From contig NC_133661.1 of the NCBI RefSeq assembly GCF_037893015.1, positions 248,492,962 to 248,556,961 of the forward strand: 64,000 nt of DNA, in the 5' to 3' direction. Below are positions 50,747-62,449 of this stretch, piece after piece (position 1 is the stretch's first letter; each line of letters begins with the position of its first letter). The translations under genes and the position numbers were made by a program. The stretch comes from Macrotis lagotis (lineage: Eukaryota; Chordata; Mammalia; Peramelemorphia; Peramelidae). The notes under the pieces are model-generated. The model worked only from the letters and a program-made list of their open reading frames with translations, was not told the origin of the DNA and searched no databases.

Positions 50747-51929
50747 AGACTCTTTTCTCTTTAAAAGAAAAGAATAAACTCTATGAAGATGACTTCCTAA
50801 TATGTATCTTTCATTCAACCTTTCTCTCTGTTTTCAGATATGCATCCCAGACACCTAAAGGATAGTTCTACTCAGAAATCCCACTTACATTTCAAATTCA
50901 ACATATCCAAAAGTAGACTTTTGCTCCACTCCTTTGTTTTTCCTTTCCAAAGAGTACTGTGAGCTGTCTTTCACCTAGCTTCAACATATTTGTCATCTGG
51001 TTTCACTTAGGGTATGACTGTTGATATAAATGTGTTTCTTTTTTTCCAGTATTAAATTTATATTGGACAAAGATCTCATATTTAAAATATCAAGTTAAAT
51101 TGATAGTTTAGATATAAAAACTATAATTTTATATCATACCCAAATATAAAAGATTCAGTGTATAAAGAATTAGAAGAGCATAAGAGCATTCAGTACTCTT
51201 CACAGATATGATTAAGAGAAGAATGGTAGGAGTTTTTTCTCCTTCAATTTAACAAATACTAATTATAAGCATCTACTACTTGCAAGATACTGGACAAGGG
51301 CCTAGAAGAAGGAAAGACCAAAATAAAATGTGAAATAACTCACTGTCTTCAGGAAGCTTGTGTTCAAATAGGTAGATACAAGATATACTTGAATTAAATT
51401 ACTGTTTTTCTGAATACTGTAAGATATTTTAAGAATGTTTATGGATACCTTTTGGGTTTTTACTTTGTCTTCATTTCCCAATATGCTTCTCCCCCGTCTC
51501 CTTCACAAACAGACATTCCTTGTAACAAAGATTTAAAAAGAGAGAGAAAAATAATTCAGTAAAACTAACCAACGTATCCAACAGGTCTGACAATCTATGC
51601 AATACCTAACACAAAATGTCACACCTCTGCAAAGAAAGGTATAAAGTATATTTTCAGATTTTTTTCTTTGTAGCAAAACTTGGTCATTTTAATTATACAG
51701 TATTAAGTCTCTGGCTTTTTTGTTCTTTCTATCACCATTGTTTTCTTTGAATTATTGGGTAGAATTCTTAAAGGATAATGATAAAGGGATGTTAAAAGTC
51801 TGATATCCAAAGTATCTAGGAAATTAACATAAATGATATTACACTGTTGGCAAGGTAGAGTAGCAAAAAGAAGTATAACCAAACTTCCTTCAGCACAACT
51901 CCTCCACAAATATCTAGAAATACACCAGA

Positions 51930-52740
51930 CCAAACTTTGAAAAATTTTATTTTTTTTATTTTTAGCATTATTTAAAATTTTGAATTCTCCTTCCTCCACT
52001 GAGAAAGCAAGAAATATATCAATTATACATGTGACATCATGCAAAGCATATTCCATATTAACCATGTTACAAATAAAGGGAGGGGGGAGAAAGAAAAAAT
52101 AAAGTGAAAATAATTATACTTCAGTTTGCACTCAGAATTCATTAGTTCCCTCTCCCTGGAGGTGGTATATTGCATTTTTCATCAGTTCTTCCAAATTGTC
52201 TTGGATCATTGTACCAATCCAAGTAACCAAGTCTTTCATAGTTGTTCATTGTACAAACTTGTTGTTATTATGTTCCAGTGTTCTGTTTCTGCTGATTTCA
52301 CTTGCAGTCAGTTCAAGTAGGTCTTCCTAGGTTTTTCTGAAAGCATCTGGGTCATTTCCTCTAGCACAACAGTATTCCAGCATAATCATATGCCACAGCT
52401 TGTTCAGCCATTCATCAATTCATGGGCATTCCTTCAATTTCCAGGTCTTTGCCATCATAAAAAGAACTGCCAAAAATATTTTTGTACATATAGGACCTTT
52501 TCTTTTTTCTTTGATCTCTTTGGGATACAGACCTAGTAGGAGTATTTCTGGATCAGGGTTTTAAAACTTTGGGCATAGTTCCATATTGTTTTCCAGGATG
52601 GTTGGACCAGCTCACTACTCCATCTGCAAAGCATTAGTGGCTCACAACTCCATCTGCAAAGCATTAGTGTACCAATTTTTCCCCATATCCCCTCTATCAT
52701 TAATCATTTCTGATAGGTATAAGGTAGGAGACCAAATCTT
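51930..52740 (-). mobile_element. L1 3' end, antisense
   Basis: On the plus strand it reads in the antisense L1 order: CATATGCCACAGCTTGTTCA, CATAAAAAGAACTGCCAAAA, CTTTGGGATACAGACCTAGT, CTTTGGGCATAGTTCCATA. An older antisense L1 tail probably precedes it at 51400-51700. It directly abuts the sense L1 starting at 52.76 kb. Confidence 0.75.
52608..52671 (+). repeat. Tandem duplication of about 32 bases inside L1
   Basis: GCTCACTACTCCATCTGCAA plus AGCATTAGTG is followed at once by GCTCACAACTCCATCTGCAA plus AGCATTAGTG. Confidence 0.85.
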
Positions 52741-52759
52741 GATTGGAAAATCAGGAGGA

Positions 52760-54590
52760 AAAAAATCACAGTGAGTCCTATTTCAAGTCCAAGCTAGCTT
52801 AGGGAGACAAAGAGATTTGTGAACACTGGGGACAGGTCTGGCCAGGGGCAGGGTATACAGCATTCCAGTACAAAGGAATTGAAACCCAAGGCTGTGGAAT
52901 ACGACAAAAAGAGGTCCCATAACTATACTGGAGAACCCAAACTTTATGGAGGGTGATGGAACAGATGCCAGTTAGAAGCTCTGGTCACAGATCCAGGATG
53001 AACTGAGGAGGGTATCTGCCTAGCTAGGTATGTTCCAGGATAAGGCATGGTTGTGAACCCTAAGCTATATATTGATCAAGGAGCAAGTCCAGAAGCAAAC
53101 AACAGGATGACTGATTCCCAATGTAGTAGAAAGACTGTCAGTTTCAACCTCCAGTCTAAGCTGAAACCTACAGCAAGTAATCAAAGAAGGAATTTTAGAC
53201 CAAAGGGGACTCTGCAGTTCTACTGTGCTCCTTCAGAGCTTTCTAGCTAACTAATAATGTCTAAGTCTAAAGCAATCTACTGCAATTTTGACCAGGGCCA
53301 ATATCCAAGCCCAAGTCTGGAACTTGCAGAGCTTTGGGCAATAAGGAAAACTTAAGAGCAATCAGACTTTTCCCCTAGATCACATCACTTTGAAAGTACT
53401 TGAGAACTTTCAGATCTTTCACCTGAGCTACTCCTGTCATTCCAGAATAAGATAACACTCAATACCCCAAGAAAGCAGCAGGAGGACTCATAAGGACAAA
53501 AGCACAGCCCAGACATTTTCTCCAGAAGTGTGTAGAACTTTGTCCTCACTTAAAGAGTGAAATCAGAAAGTATTGTGGAAGAATGAGCAATCATCATCAT
53601 AAAGAGTTGTTATGGTGACAGAAACAATCAAGAGATAAATGCCTCCAAGACATTTACAACAAAGCCTCAAAGAAAACATTGACAGAGCCAAACAGAATCC
53701 TTGATGGATGAAACAAGTATTTTTTAAGAATTAAAAAAGATTAAAAAAAAAAATAGTGCACTTTAGAGGAAAATGGAAAAAGAAATGAGAGCTATGAAAG
53801 GATGATTTAGAAAGAGAATTAACAACTTGATACATAAGGCACAAAAGTTTAACCAAGAAAAATGCTCCCTGAATATAAAAATTTACCAAATAGAAGCGAA
53901 TGTTAAAGTAAAAAACTGGGGGGGGGGGGGGGGGGGGTAAGGAGGAGGGAAATGAAAGAAAATGCAAAATATCTCATAGAAAAACAACTGATGGGCAGCT
54001 AAGTGGTGCAGTGCATAAAGCACCGGCCCTGGAGTCAGGAGTACCTGGGTTCAAATCTAGTTTCAGACACTTAATAATTACTGAGCTGTGTGGCCTTGGG
54101 CAAGCCACTTAACCCCATTTGCCTTGCAAAAAAAAAAAGAAAGAAAAACAACTGACCTGAAAAATAGATAAAGATAATTTAATAATCACCAGCATACCTT
54201 AAAACAGTGACCAAAAAAGAAAAAAGATTCTAAACACCATACTTCAAGAAATCATAAAAGCTAACTGCCTAGATTTCTTAGAACTAGAGGGTAAAACAAA
54301 GCCCAGCAGGAAGAGATAGAGAAATTCCTTTTAAAATAATTGCAAACAGAATAAAATATGAATCTCTTGTCCAGACAAACCCAGGAATTATATGAATACG
54401 ATTACAAACTCTTTTTCACTCATAGTGTCAACTCTAAAGTAGAGAAAGGTTAATCATTCATGGGCAGACTGATCCAACATAATAAAATTGATGGTTCTAT
54501 GTAATTTATTCAGTGCTACATAAGTCACACTACCAAAAGTATTATTTTTTAAAGTTTAAAAAAATAAAATTCACTTGAACAGAAAGTCAA
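52760..54590 (+). mobile_element. L1 5'UTR and ORF1 remnant, sense
   Basis: About 0.95 kb of marsupial L1-like 5' sequence is followed by an ORF1-like Lys/Glu-rich region (from about 53700), broken by a 20-base G run at 53918-53937 and a WSINE1 insertion at 53992. All frames carry stops. Confidence 0.65.
53992..54141 (+). repeat. WSINE1-type SINE inserted in L1 ORF1 remnant
   Basis: A perfect 14-base target-site duplication AGAAAAACAACTGA lies at 53978-53991 and 54142-54155. The L1 sequence continues on both sides, so the insertion post-dates the L1. Confidence 0.92.
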
Positions 54591-55535
54591 GAATGTCAAG
54601 TGAATCAATGAAAAAAATATGAAGGAAGGTGGCTTAGCCAAGCCAGATTTCAGCATTGTTACTGGAATTGTGGACTGATCCTGTCATTCTGGAGAGCAAT
54701 TTGAAACAGCTCAAAGGACTATAAAAACTACGTATCCTTTAACCCAGCAAAATACTCCTACTAGATCGGTATTACAGAGAAATCAAAGAAAACAAATATT
54801 TATAGCATTTCTTTTTTTGAGGTTGCAAAGATTTGGAAATTGAGGGCATGACTGAAAAAGTTGTGACTTATGATTGTGGTGTAATACCATTGTGTTATAA
54901 GAAATGATGAATGGAATGCTTTCAGAAAAACCTGGAAAGGGTCATTTGAACTGATACAAAGTAAAATGAGCACATTCAGGAGAATCTTGTGCATAGTAAC
55001 AAGCAATATTGAACAATCATCTATGAATGACCTAGCTAGTCTCAGCAATAAAATGATCCATGACATTTCCAAAGGATTTTTGATGAAAAATGCTGTCTAC
55101 TTTTAAAGAAAGAACAGATGGAGTCTGAATGCAGATTGAAGCATACCTTTATTTCTTACTTTATTATTGGGGTGAGGAGGAGGTTGGTCTTCATTTTCTG
55201 TTTTTTTTTTAGTTTTTTTTTTTGCAAGGCAGTGGGGTTAAGTGGCTTGCCCAAAGCCACATAGCTAGGTATTTATTAAGTATTTGAGGCACTCCTGACT
55301 CCAAGGCAAGTGCTCTATCCACTGTGCCACTTAGCCTTCCCTCATTTTCTTTTACAACATGGTTAATATGGAAATGTTTAGCATGAAAGCACATGTAAAT
55401 TATATCAAATTCTTTGCCTTCTCAAGAAGGGAGGAGGGGAAGGAAGGAAGAAGAGAATATGGAACTCAACATATTTTTTTTAAAATCTTAAAAAAATGTG
55501 TTCACATGTAATTGTGAAAATAAGAAGATAAAAAT
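54590..55535 (+). mobile_element. L1 ORF2 tail and 3'UTR, sense, split by a SINE
   Basis: GAAGGTGGCTTAGCCAAGCC, the ORF2 C-terminal stretch (GTAAAATGAGCACATTCAGG) and a 3'UTR with GCCTTCTCAAGAAGGGAGGA are present. A WSINE1 copy at 55200-55341 splits the UTR. It may be the 3' part of the element starting at 52.8 kb with most of ORF2 deleted. Confidence 0.7.
55200..55341 (-). repeat. WSINE1-type SINE with internal deletion
   Basis: A minus-strand copy missing part of the middle, flanked by TCATTTTCT on both sides. It splits an L1 3' end. Confidence 0.85.
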
Positions 55536-55559
55536 CAAATGTAAAAAAAAAGAATCAGA

Positions 55560-55930
55560 TGATAAAGTAGAAATAGAAAAAAATCATCTCCTGAAACCCC
55601 CAAATGAAAACCTCAAAGAATAGCATAGCTAAAATTCAAAATTCCCTGGTTAAAGAATAAAATAGTACAAGCAACCAAAGAGTTCATATACCAGAGACCC
55701 AGTCAGGAAGATTTAGCAACCACCATTAAAAGGAGCAGAGACTTTAAAATACCAAATTCCAAAAGATGAAAATTCAGAGCTTTACATCCAAAAAAACCCC
55801 CAAAACAACAACCAGTAAAACTGAATCTAACCACCCCTCCAGGGAAAAAAAAAATGGGCCCTAATTGAAAAAGGACTTCTGAACTTCCTGGTGAAGAGAC
55901 CTGAGTAGAAACTTTCAAAAACAAAACAAA
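55560..55930 (+). mobile_element. L1/HAL1 ORF1 fragment
   Basis: It has the run of phrases seen in the ORF1 part of the 33.8 kb element (AAATTCAAAATTCCCTGGTT; CCAGTCAGGAAGATTTAGCA; ACTGAATCTA). It is short and without an intact frame. Confidence 0.6.
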
Positions 55931-56679
55931 ATACAGGAATTGAGGAACATAAAGTGATGAGCATGAATGAATAATCCAAGGAATTAAACAAGAATGAACT
56001 GTAATATGAGAATATAATACATACATTCAATGCTCAACATTTGCATGTTTAACTTTGGCATAGAATTAATTGCATTGGCAAGCTATGCACAGTAGAGAAA
56101 AAAATGAGAGCTCTATGTGGGCAATATGTTTATCTTACTGTTGTAAAAAGCTCCCTGTGCATTCATTGCATATTTTCACTGTTTGCCTTTAAAACTCAAG
56201 TTTTATGTTGCAATTATATCCCCAAAGCATAGTGCCAGTCCTTTGGGTCTTAACCCTTGTGGTGCAGCTACTGGCCTAATCAACCAGCTAGCTAAAAATA
56301 GCAAAGCTACCAATCCTATTATCCATTGGAGCCTCAAGGTTAAATATTAATTCATTTTGGCTATTCTCCCAAACTATGAGACCTCTCAATCAGCACACAA
56401 AGCAGATGATGCTGATGGATTATTTCAAGCTGGTGCAACTTTCATGTTCTCCAACACCATCAACCAGCCATGATGGATGTCAAGAGCTTGCTAGTCTCAG
56501 TCTTGGTGTTCTACAACAACAGTAACTAAAGTCTCCACAATCTCTCCCTTGGTTTTCAGAGGACAGCTAAGATAGATCTATAGCAGGATAGTTTACATTA
56601 CAAGGTCCTAACACAGCTATCTGAAGCAATGGAAGGCAAAATTCAGGTTTAAAAATGTTTTATTTTTGAGAATTTCATG

Positions 56680-56805
56680 TGCTTTATAGTATGAACTGGA
56701 AAAGGAAATAGCAAACCACTCAAGTGTCTTTCCCAAGAAAACTTCAAATGGAGTCATAGAGTTGGATGTGACTGAAAAAACGACTAAACAACAATCACAA
56801 AATTT
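56680..56805 (+). repeat. MAR1-type SINE tail
   Basis: The block AACTGGAAAAGGAAATAGCA ... GACTGAAAAAACGACTAAAC matches a common marsupial SINE tail, ending in an ACAACAA tract. Confidence 0.65.
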
Positions 56806-57952
56806 ATGATACCATGGATTTCTTGTATTATGAAAACTGAATATTGTCTGAAATAGTTGTTTATTATTAAAATGTTAGCAAAAAAGGTCACAGTTCTAGG
56901 GAACTACTGGTGGAAAAAATGTTTTGCATTGTTGAGTAAAATTCAACAAAAATAAACATTTTCTTCAAACAAGAAAACAATTTATTTTCAGGGCATGAAC
57001 TTATTGACAAAGTGGGTCAGATGGCTTCCTCAGTGCTTGAGGAGAAGGCACAGCACTTTTTTAGAAACCAAAAAAAAAAAGAACAGAACAAGGTAGGTAA
57101 GGAAATAATACAATTGGTTACGTGGTTGTCAGCATTATGATGAGGACAACATGATTGTTTACCTTAAGAAAAGCGGGTCAACCTTCACTAGGGTCGGTGA
57201 CAACTCCTCTCTTCCTTAGAGGAATGCTTGATTGATGTTATGGGACCCATTTGCATTTTGAAGCTATTGGTAATGGACTAGAGAAAGCAAACTCATTGAC
57301 CCCTGGGAGTGAGAAAAGACTCCTTTGTAATTGGGCAAGAATAGTCAAAGATGGAACCCGGTAGGCTTGTTAGACCCTCAAATAGCAAACAAATGTAATA
57401 GAGTTTTTCAAAAGCTGAAATTATGAGGAATAACAAGTGTCCCTGGCATAAAGTGTATTGCAGGCAGAGTTGAGATAATAATATCCTTTGAATTAAAGTT
57501 TTATGAGAACATTGAACCCCCAAACTTAACTCATAATTTTTCTTTAAAAGTGATCAAAGGTGAAAACTAAACTTTTGCATTTAAATTGAGATAAGAAGAC
57601 TGAACAATTAAACTCATGAACTTTTTTGCTCCAAGACAGAAAAAAACAGGGTTTGGCTTGTTATAAAAACAGAGTTACTGAATAGCATCAACTACAGACA
57701 GGAATCAAATATAAAACACAAAATCAACTAGTTTTATTTTGTGTACCACATCTTATTTCATGCTTATTATCAGAATTAAGATTTTGTCATAAAGAATTTT
57801 ATGCAAAAAGTTTGTTTTCAGCAGTCTCTAGCTGAAGACTACAGTCAACCCAACAATGTTATTTCCTATCAATTCAGTATATCAGCATTCGAGTCTTTTA
57901 CTCTCCTCTCTATTTTCTAAGCCCATTTTACCTCCAAGAATGTTGAAGCTTT

Positions 57953-57980
57953 ACTATATATATATATATATATATATACT
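57953..57980. repeat. (TA)n microsatellite
   Basis: About 13 TA units. Confidence 0.9.
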
Positions 57981-58219
57981 CCTTGTGAACTCTCTATTCA
58001 TCATCAGGATAATAGAGGATAATTAAGAAGGCCTGAGAGTAGTTCTATTATATCTTCAAGATCTTAAAATATATAAAGTATTCTTTATTAGTAATATATT
58101 AGTAGTCCCTGGTCATATAGTTTTCTTTTTGGTCTTTAAACAACAAAGAGGAAGGAAAGCTAGCTATTGGTTATTAGCCTGGATTTTAGCTGGATCACCT
58201 GAAGGTTGTTCACTTCTAA

Positions 58220-58950
58220 AACCTTGAGTTCCAAATTCACTGCCTTCCTCCACCCCACTCCTCTTTGAGAAAGCAAGTTACTTGGTATAGGTTAAAAATG
58301 TGAAGTCATGAAAAACATTACCACAATAGTCATGTTGTAAAAGTAAACATAACCCTCCCTCCAAAAAAGAGAAACCTCTAGAAAAATAAAGTGCAAAAAA
58401 AAGTATGCTTCAATCACCATTTGCTCTGTCTTTGGAAGGGATAGTAGTATTCTTTCATATGTCCTTTAGAGTTCTCTTGGGTCACAGCTTTGCTGAGAAA
58501 GGTGAGTCATTTGCAGCTGATCATCCTACAATATTGCTGCTACTTTGTATACAATACATTTTCCATTGCATCTGCCCATTTAAGTTGGGTCTTTTTTGTT
58601 TGTTTGGTTGTTTTTTTTTTAACTGAGCAAATCCTGATCATTTCTCAAAACACCGCACCATTTCAACTCAGTCATTTACCACAATTTGTTTAGCCATTCC
58701 CCAACTGATGGGCATCCTCAATCACAGCTCCTCACCATAGAAAAGAGTAGCTATAAATATCCCTGTACATATAGGTTTTTTTCTGCCCATATTTCATCCC
58801 TTCTGGAATATAGACCTAGCAGTGGCACCACTAGACCAAAGAGTAGGCATGGCCTTTATAGCCCTTTGGGCATAGTTCCAAGTTACTCTATACAATTGTT
58901 GAATCATTTCACAATTCCTCCAAAGTGCAGTTATATCTCAATTTCCTTCC
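58220..58950 (-). mobile_element. L1 3' end, antisense
   Basis: The same antisense order as at 52 kb: GCCATTCCCCAACTGATGGG, GGAATATAGACCTAGCAGTG, CCCTTTGGGCATAGTTCCAA. Two overlapping small open frames at 58405-59045 come from it. Confidence 0.75.
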
Positions 58951-59223
58951 ATCCTATTCCCCCCCTACCCCATTTATTCTATTCTCTCTCCCTTCACCCT
59001 GTTCCTTCTCAAAAGTGTTTTGCCTCTGATTTCCCCTTCCCGTAATCTTCCCTTCTTTCACTTAACTCCCCTCCAGTCTTTCTTCTACTTTCCTCTATGG
59101 TAAAATAGAGTATATATGTTATTCCCTCTTTGAGTCAGTTCTAATGAGAGTAAGGCTTACTCATTCCCCCCCCCCCCTTCCTTTTTCACATCACTGCAAA
59201 AACTTTTTCTTGCCTCTTTTATT

Positions 59224-59384
59224 TTTTTAATTTTTTTTTTTAGGTTTTTGCAAGGCAAATGGGGTTAAGTGACTTGCCCAAGGCCACACAGCTAGGTAAT
59301 TATTAAGTGTCTGAGACTAGATTTGAACCCAGGTACTCCTGACTCCAGGGCCGGTGCATTATCCACTATGCCACCTAGCCACCC
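59224..59384 (-). repeat. WSINE1-type SINE
   Basis: Full length; TCTTGCCTCTTTTAT occurs directly on both sides (from 59208 and from 59385). Inserted in an antisense HAL1/L1 remnant. Confidence 0.92.
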
Positions 59385-60049
59385 TCTTGCCTCTTTTATA
59401 TGAAAGAACTTAACCCATTCTATCTCTACTTTCCCTTTCTCCCAGTACACTCAACTCCCACCTGTGCTTTTTCTCTATATACTTTTTCTAACTACTTTAA
59501 TAAAAGTTCATATGAGTTATCAGTACCATCTTGCCATGCAGGAATATAAGCAATTCAACTTCATTAAGACCTTTATGATTTGTTTGCCTTTCCTGTTTAC
59601 CTTTTTTATACTTCACTTGAGTCTTTTTTTGAAGATCAAATTTTCTGTTCAACTCTGGTCATTTCATAAGAAAGTTTGAAAGCTCCCTATTTCATTGAAT
59701 GTCCATTTTTTCCTCTGAAAGAGTATGTTCAGTTTTTCTGGGTGATTGATTCTTGGTTGTAATCCAAGCTCTTTTGTCTTAAGGAATATCATATTCCAAA
59801 CTCTATGATCCCTTAATTTGGAAGCTGCTAAATCTTATGTTATCCTGACTGTGGCTCCATAACATTTGAATTGTTTCTTTCTGGCTACTTGCAGTATTTT
59901 CTCCTTGACTTGAGAGTTCTGAAATTGGCTATAATATTGGCTATAATATTCCTGGAAGTTTTTTAGGAATTGATCAGCAAATTCTTTAAATTTCTATTTT
60001 ACCTTCTGTTTCTAGAATATCAGAATAGTTTTCCTTAATAGGTTCTTTT

Positions 60050-60208
60050 TGTTGTTGTTGTTTTGTTTGTTTTTAGGTTTTTGCAAGGCAAATGGGATTA
60101 AGTGGCTTGCCCAAGGCCACACAGCTAGGTAATTATTAAGTGTTTGAGACTGGATTTGAACCCAGGTACTCCTGACTCCAAGGCCAGTGCTTTATCCACT
60201 ATGCCACC
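60050..60208 (-). repeat. WSINE1-type SINE
   Basis: A minus-strand copy lacking the outermost head bases. TTCCTTAATAG repeats on both flanks. It interrupts the same antisense HAL1/L1 remnant as the copy at 59.2 kb. Confidence 0.88.
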
Positions 60209-60964
60209 TTCCTTAATAGTTTCTTGAAAAATGACATATAGGCCCTTTTTTTTTTGGTCATGACTTTCAGGTAATCCAATAATTTTTAAATGATCTCTTC
60301 TGGATCTGTTTTCCAGGTCCTGCTGAAGGTTTTTTAAGAATGGAAAATTTAGTAATAAGTAGGATGCAAGGAAGAAGTAGTGATTACCAAAGAGAAAATG
60401 AGATTAAAAGAAGAGAGGGTAGATTAAGGTAAACATCCCAGTTGAGGGATAGGATCAAGGACACAGCTAGAAGGGTTGACTTTGGCAAAGAGAATCAAAG
60501 GAAAAGAGGGTGATGCTGAAGAGTGTTGGGTATAAAGTTGGGAAGAAGAGGGATCAGACAATAAATGGCTTCAATTTTCTCAATAGAGTATGAAACTAAA
60601 TCATCACTAAACTCAAAATAATCAGTCAGCTGTCAAGGGACATATATTAATCACTTATTATTTGCTAGATTCTATGCTAGAGAAAGCCTAGGAAAGTTCC
60701 TGAGGAAACTCAGCCATTCTCACTTTCATTCCCTATTCAAGCTCATTCTCCAAATTTCTCACTAATAGCTCTTTCCCTTTATAGATCTCCTTCCCACACA
60801 GGGACCATCTTGTTTTCTTGAATTTGTGTCCCTAGCATTATAGTGCCTAACTCATAGTAAATGCTGGAGATAAAAATAAAACCTGTCTTCAAAGAGTTTT
60901 AGTTCTGCTGAGGGAAATAATATGTGAACAAGTAGGTACAAGCCAGATACAGCTAGAGTAGGTA

Positions 60965-61735
60965 GAAAGTAATTTTTTTTATTGTTTTCTTGACTTTTAC
61001 AATTTTTCCCCTAATCTTGCTTCCCTCCCCCTACCCCCCACAGAAGGCAGTCTGATAGTCTTTACATTGTTTCAATGCTATACATTGATCAAAATTGAAT
61101 GTGTTGAGAGAGAAATCATATCCTTAAAGAAAAAATAAAAATAAATAAGAGCAAAATTACATAAGATACCTTTTTTTTTAATTAAAGATCTTTGTTCAAA
61201 CTCCACAATTCCCTCTTTGTATACAGATGATATTCTCCATTGCAAGATACCCCCAAATTGTCCCTGATTGTTGAACTGATGGAATGAGCAAGTCCCATCA
61301 AGATTGATCATCAACCCCATGTTGCTGTTAGGGTATACAATATTTTTCTGGTTCTGCTCATCTCACTCAGCATCAATTCATGAAAAATCCTTCCAGGCTT
61401 CTCTGAATTCCCATCCCTCCTGATTTCTAATAGAATAATAGTGTTCCATGATATACATATACCACAGTTTGTTCAGCCATTCCCCAATTGATGGACATTC
61501 ATTCAACTTCCAATTATTTGCTGCCACAAGCAGGGCTGCTATGAATATTTTTGTTCAAGTAATGTTTTTCCCCTTTTTCATGATCTCTTCAGATTATAGA
61601 CCCAGTAATAATATTGCTGGATCAAAGGGTATGTACATTTTTATTGCCCTTTGGGCTAATTCCAGATTGCTCTCCATAAAGGTTGGATGAGTTCACAGCT
61701 CCACCAACAATGCATTAGTATCCCAGATTTTGATG
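60965..61735 (-). mobile_element. L1 3' end, antisense
   Basis: The reverse complement of the subfamily at 31.6 kb: CAGTCTGATAGTCTTTACAT, TCCCCAATTGATGGACATTC, TTGCCCTTTGGGCTAATTCC, CAACAATGCATTAGTATCCC. Confidence 0.8.
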
Positions 61736-61989
61736 GAAAGTAATCTAAGAAGAGAAAGCTTTAGTATCTAGGAAGGGAAGGGGGAGAGAGAAGGAAACAG
61801 GCAAAACCTCTTTCAGATGGCAGTATAGAATTGGTTACAGTATAAGTGACTTTAGGAAATAAGGTTTAGAAGATGGGCTACAAAGAATGAAAGGCAGTCA
61901 GTGGAGAAAGAGCACAAGGATTGCCTTATAGCAGTGAAAAGCCAGTAGAGATTAGATGACAAATTTGTAGAACTTCCAGGAGCATTTTT

Positions 61990-62133
61990 TATATTTATTT
62001 AAGGCAAGGGGTTAAATGACTTACCCACGGTCACAGAGCTAGGCAATTATTAAGTTTCTGAAGCCAGATTTGAACTCTGGTCCTCCTGACTCCACGGCTA
62101 GTGCTCTATCCACTGCACCACCTAGTTGCCCTC
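61990..62133 (-). repeat. WSINE1-type SINE, older copy
   Basis: A diverged minus-strand copy without the T-rich start seen in its neighbours; no clear duplication was found. Confidence 0.75.
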
Positions 62134-62449
62134 CTACAACATCTTTCAACAGTTTTTGAGTAGGAACAGCCTTTTCTGTTGGTGAATGGTGGGTTAAATA
62201 TCTACATTAGTGTTTGGAAGAGTACAAGTGAAAAGGAATGTGAAAGCAAGAGGATATGAAAAAATTGAACTAGATAATTATAGTTTCCTTAATAGTTTGA
62301 TTTTGGTGTCAGTGTCCACCTTTTGGTGAGAAGCCTCTTTTTTTTAATCTAGATTATTCAAAATCTTGAACCTAGAGGGTTTCTTTGTTTTTCCCTTCCT
62401 TATCTCCCATATCTAATTAAATCTCTGTGTCTCTAATCCACCAGTATAG

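Larger units (their letters stand above)
58950..60345 (-). mobile_element. HAL1/L1-ORF1-type element, antisense, split by two SINEs
   Basis: The plus-strand text is the reverse of the 33.8 kb element's 3' half: CTCTGATTTCCCC, TGAAAGAGTATGTTCAGTTT, CTTGGTTGTAATCCAAGCTC, then a CCAAACTCTATGATCC block. WSINE1 copies lie at 59224-59384 and 60050-60208. Confidence 0.6.
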
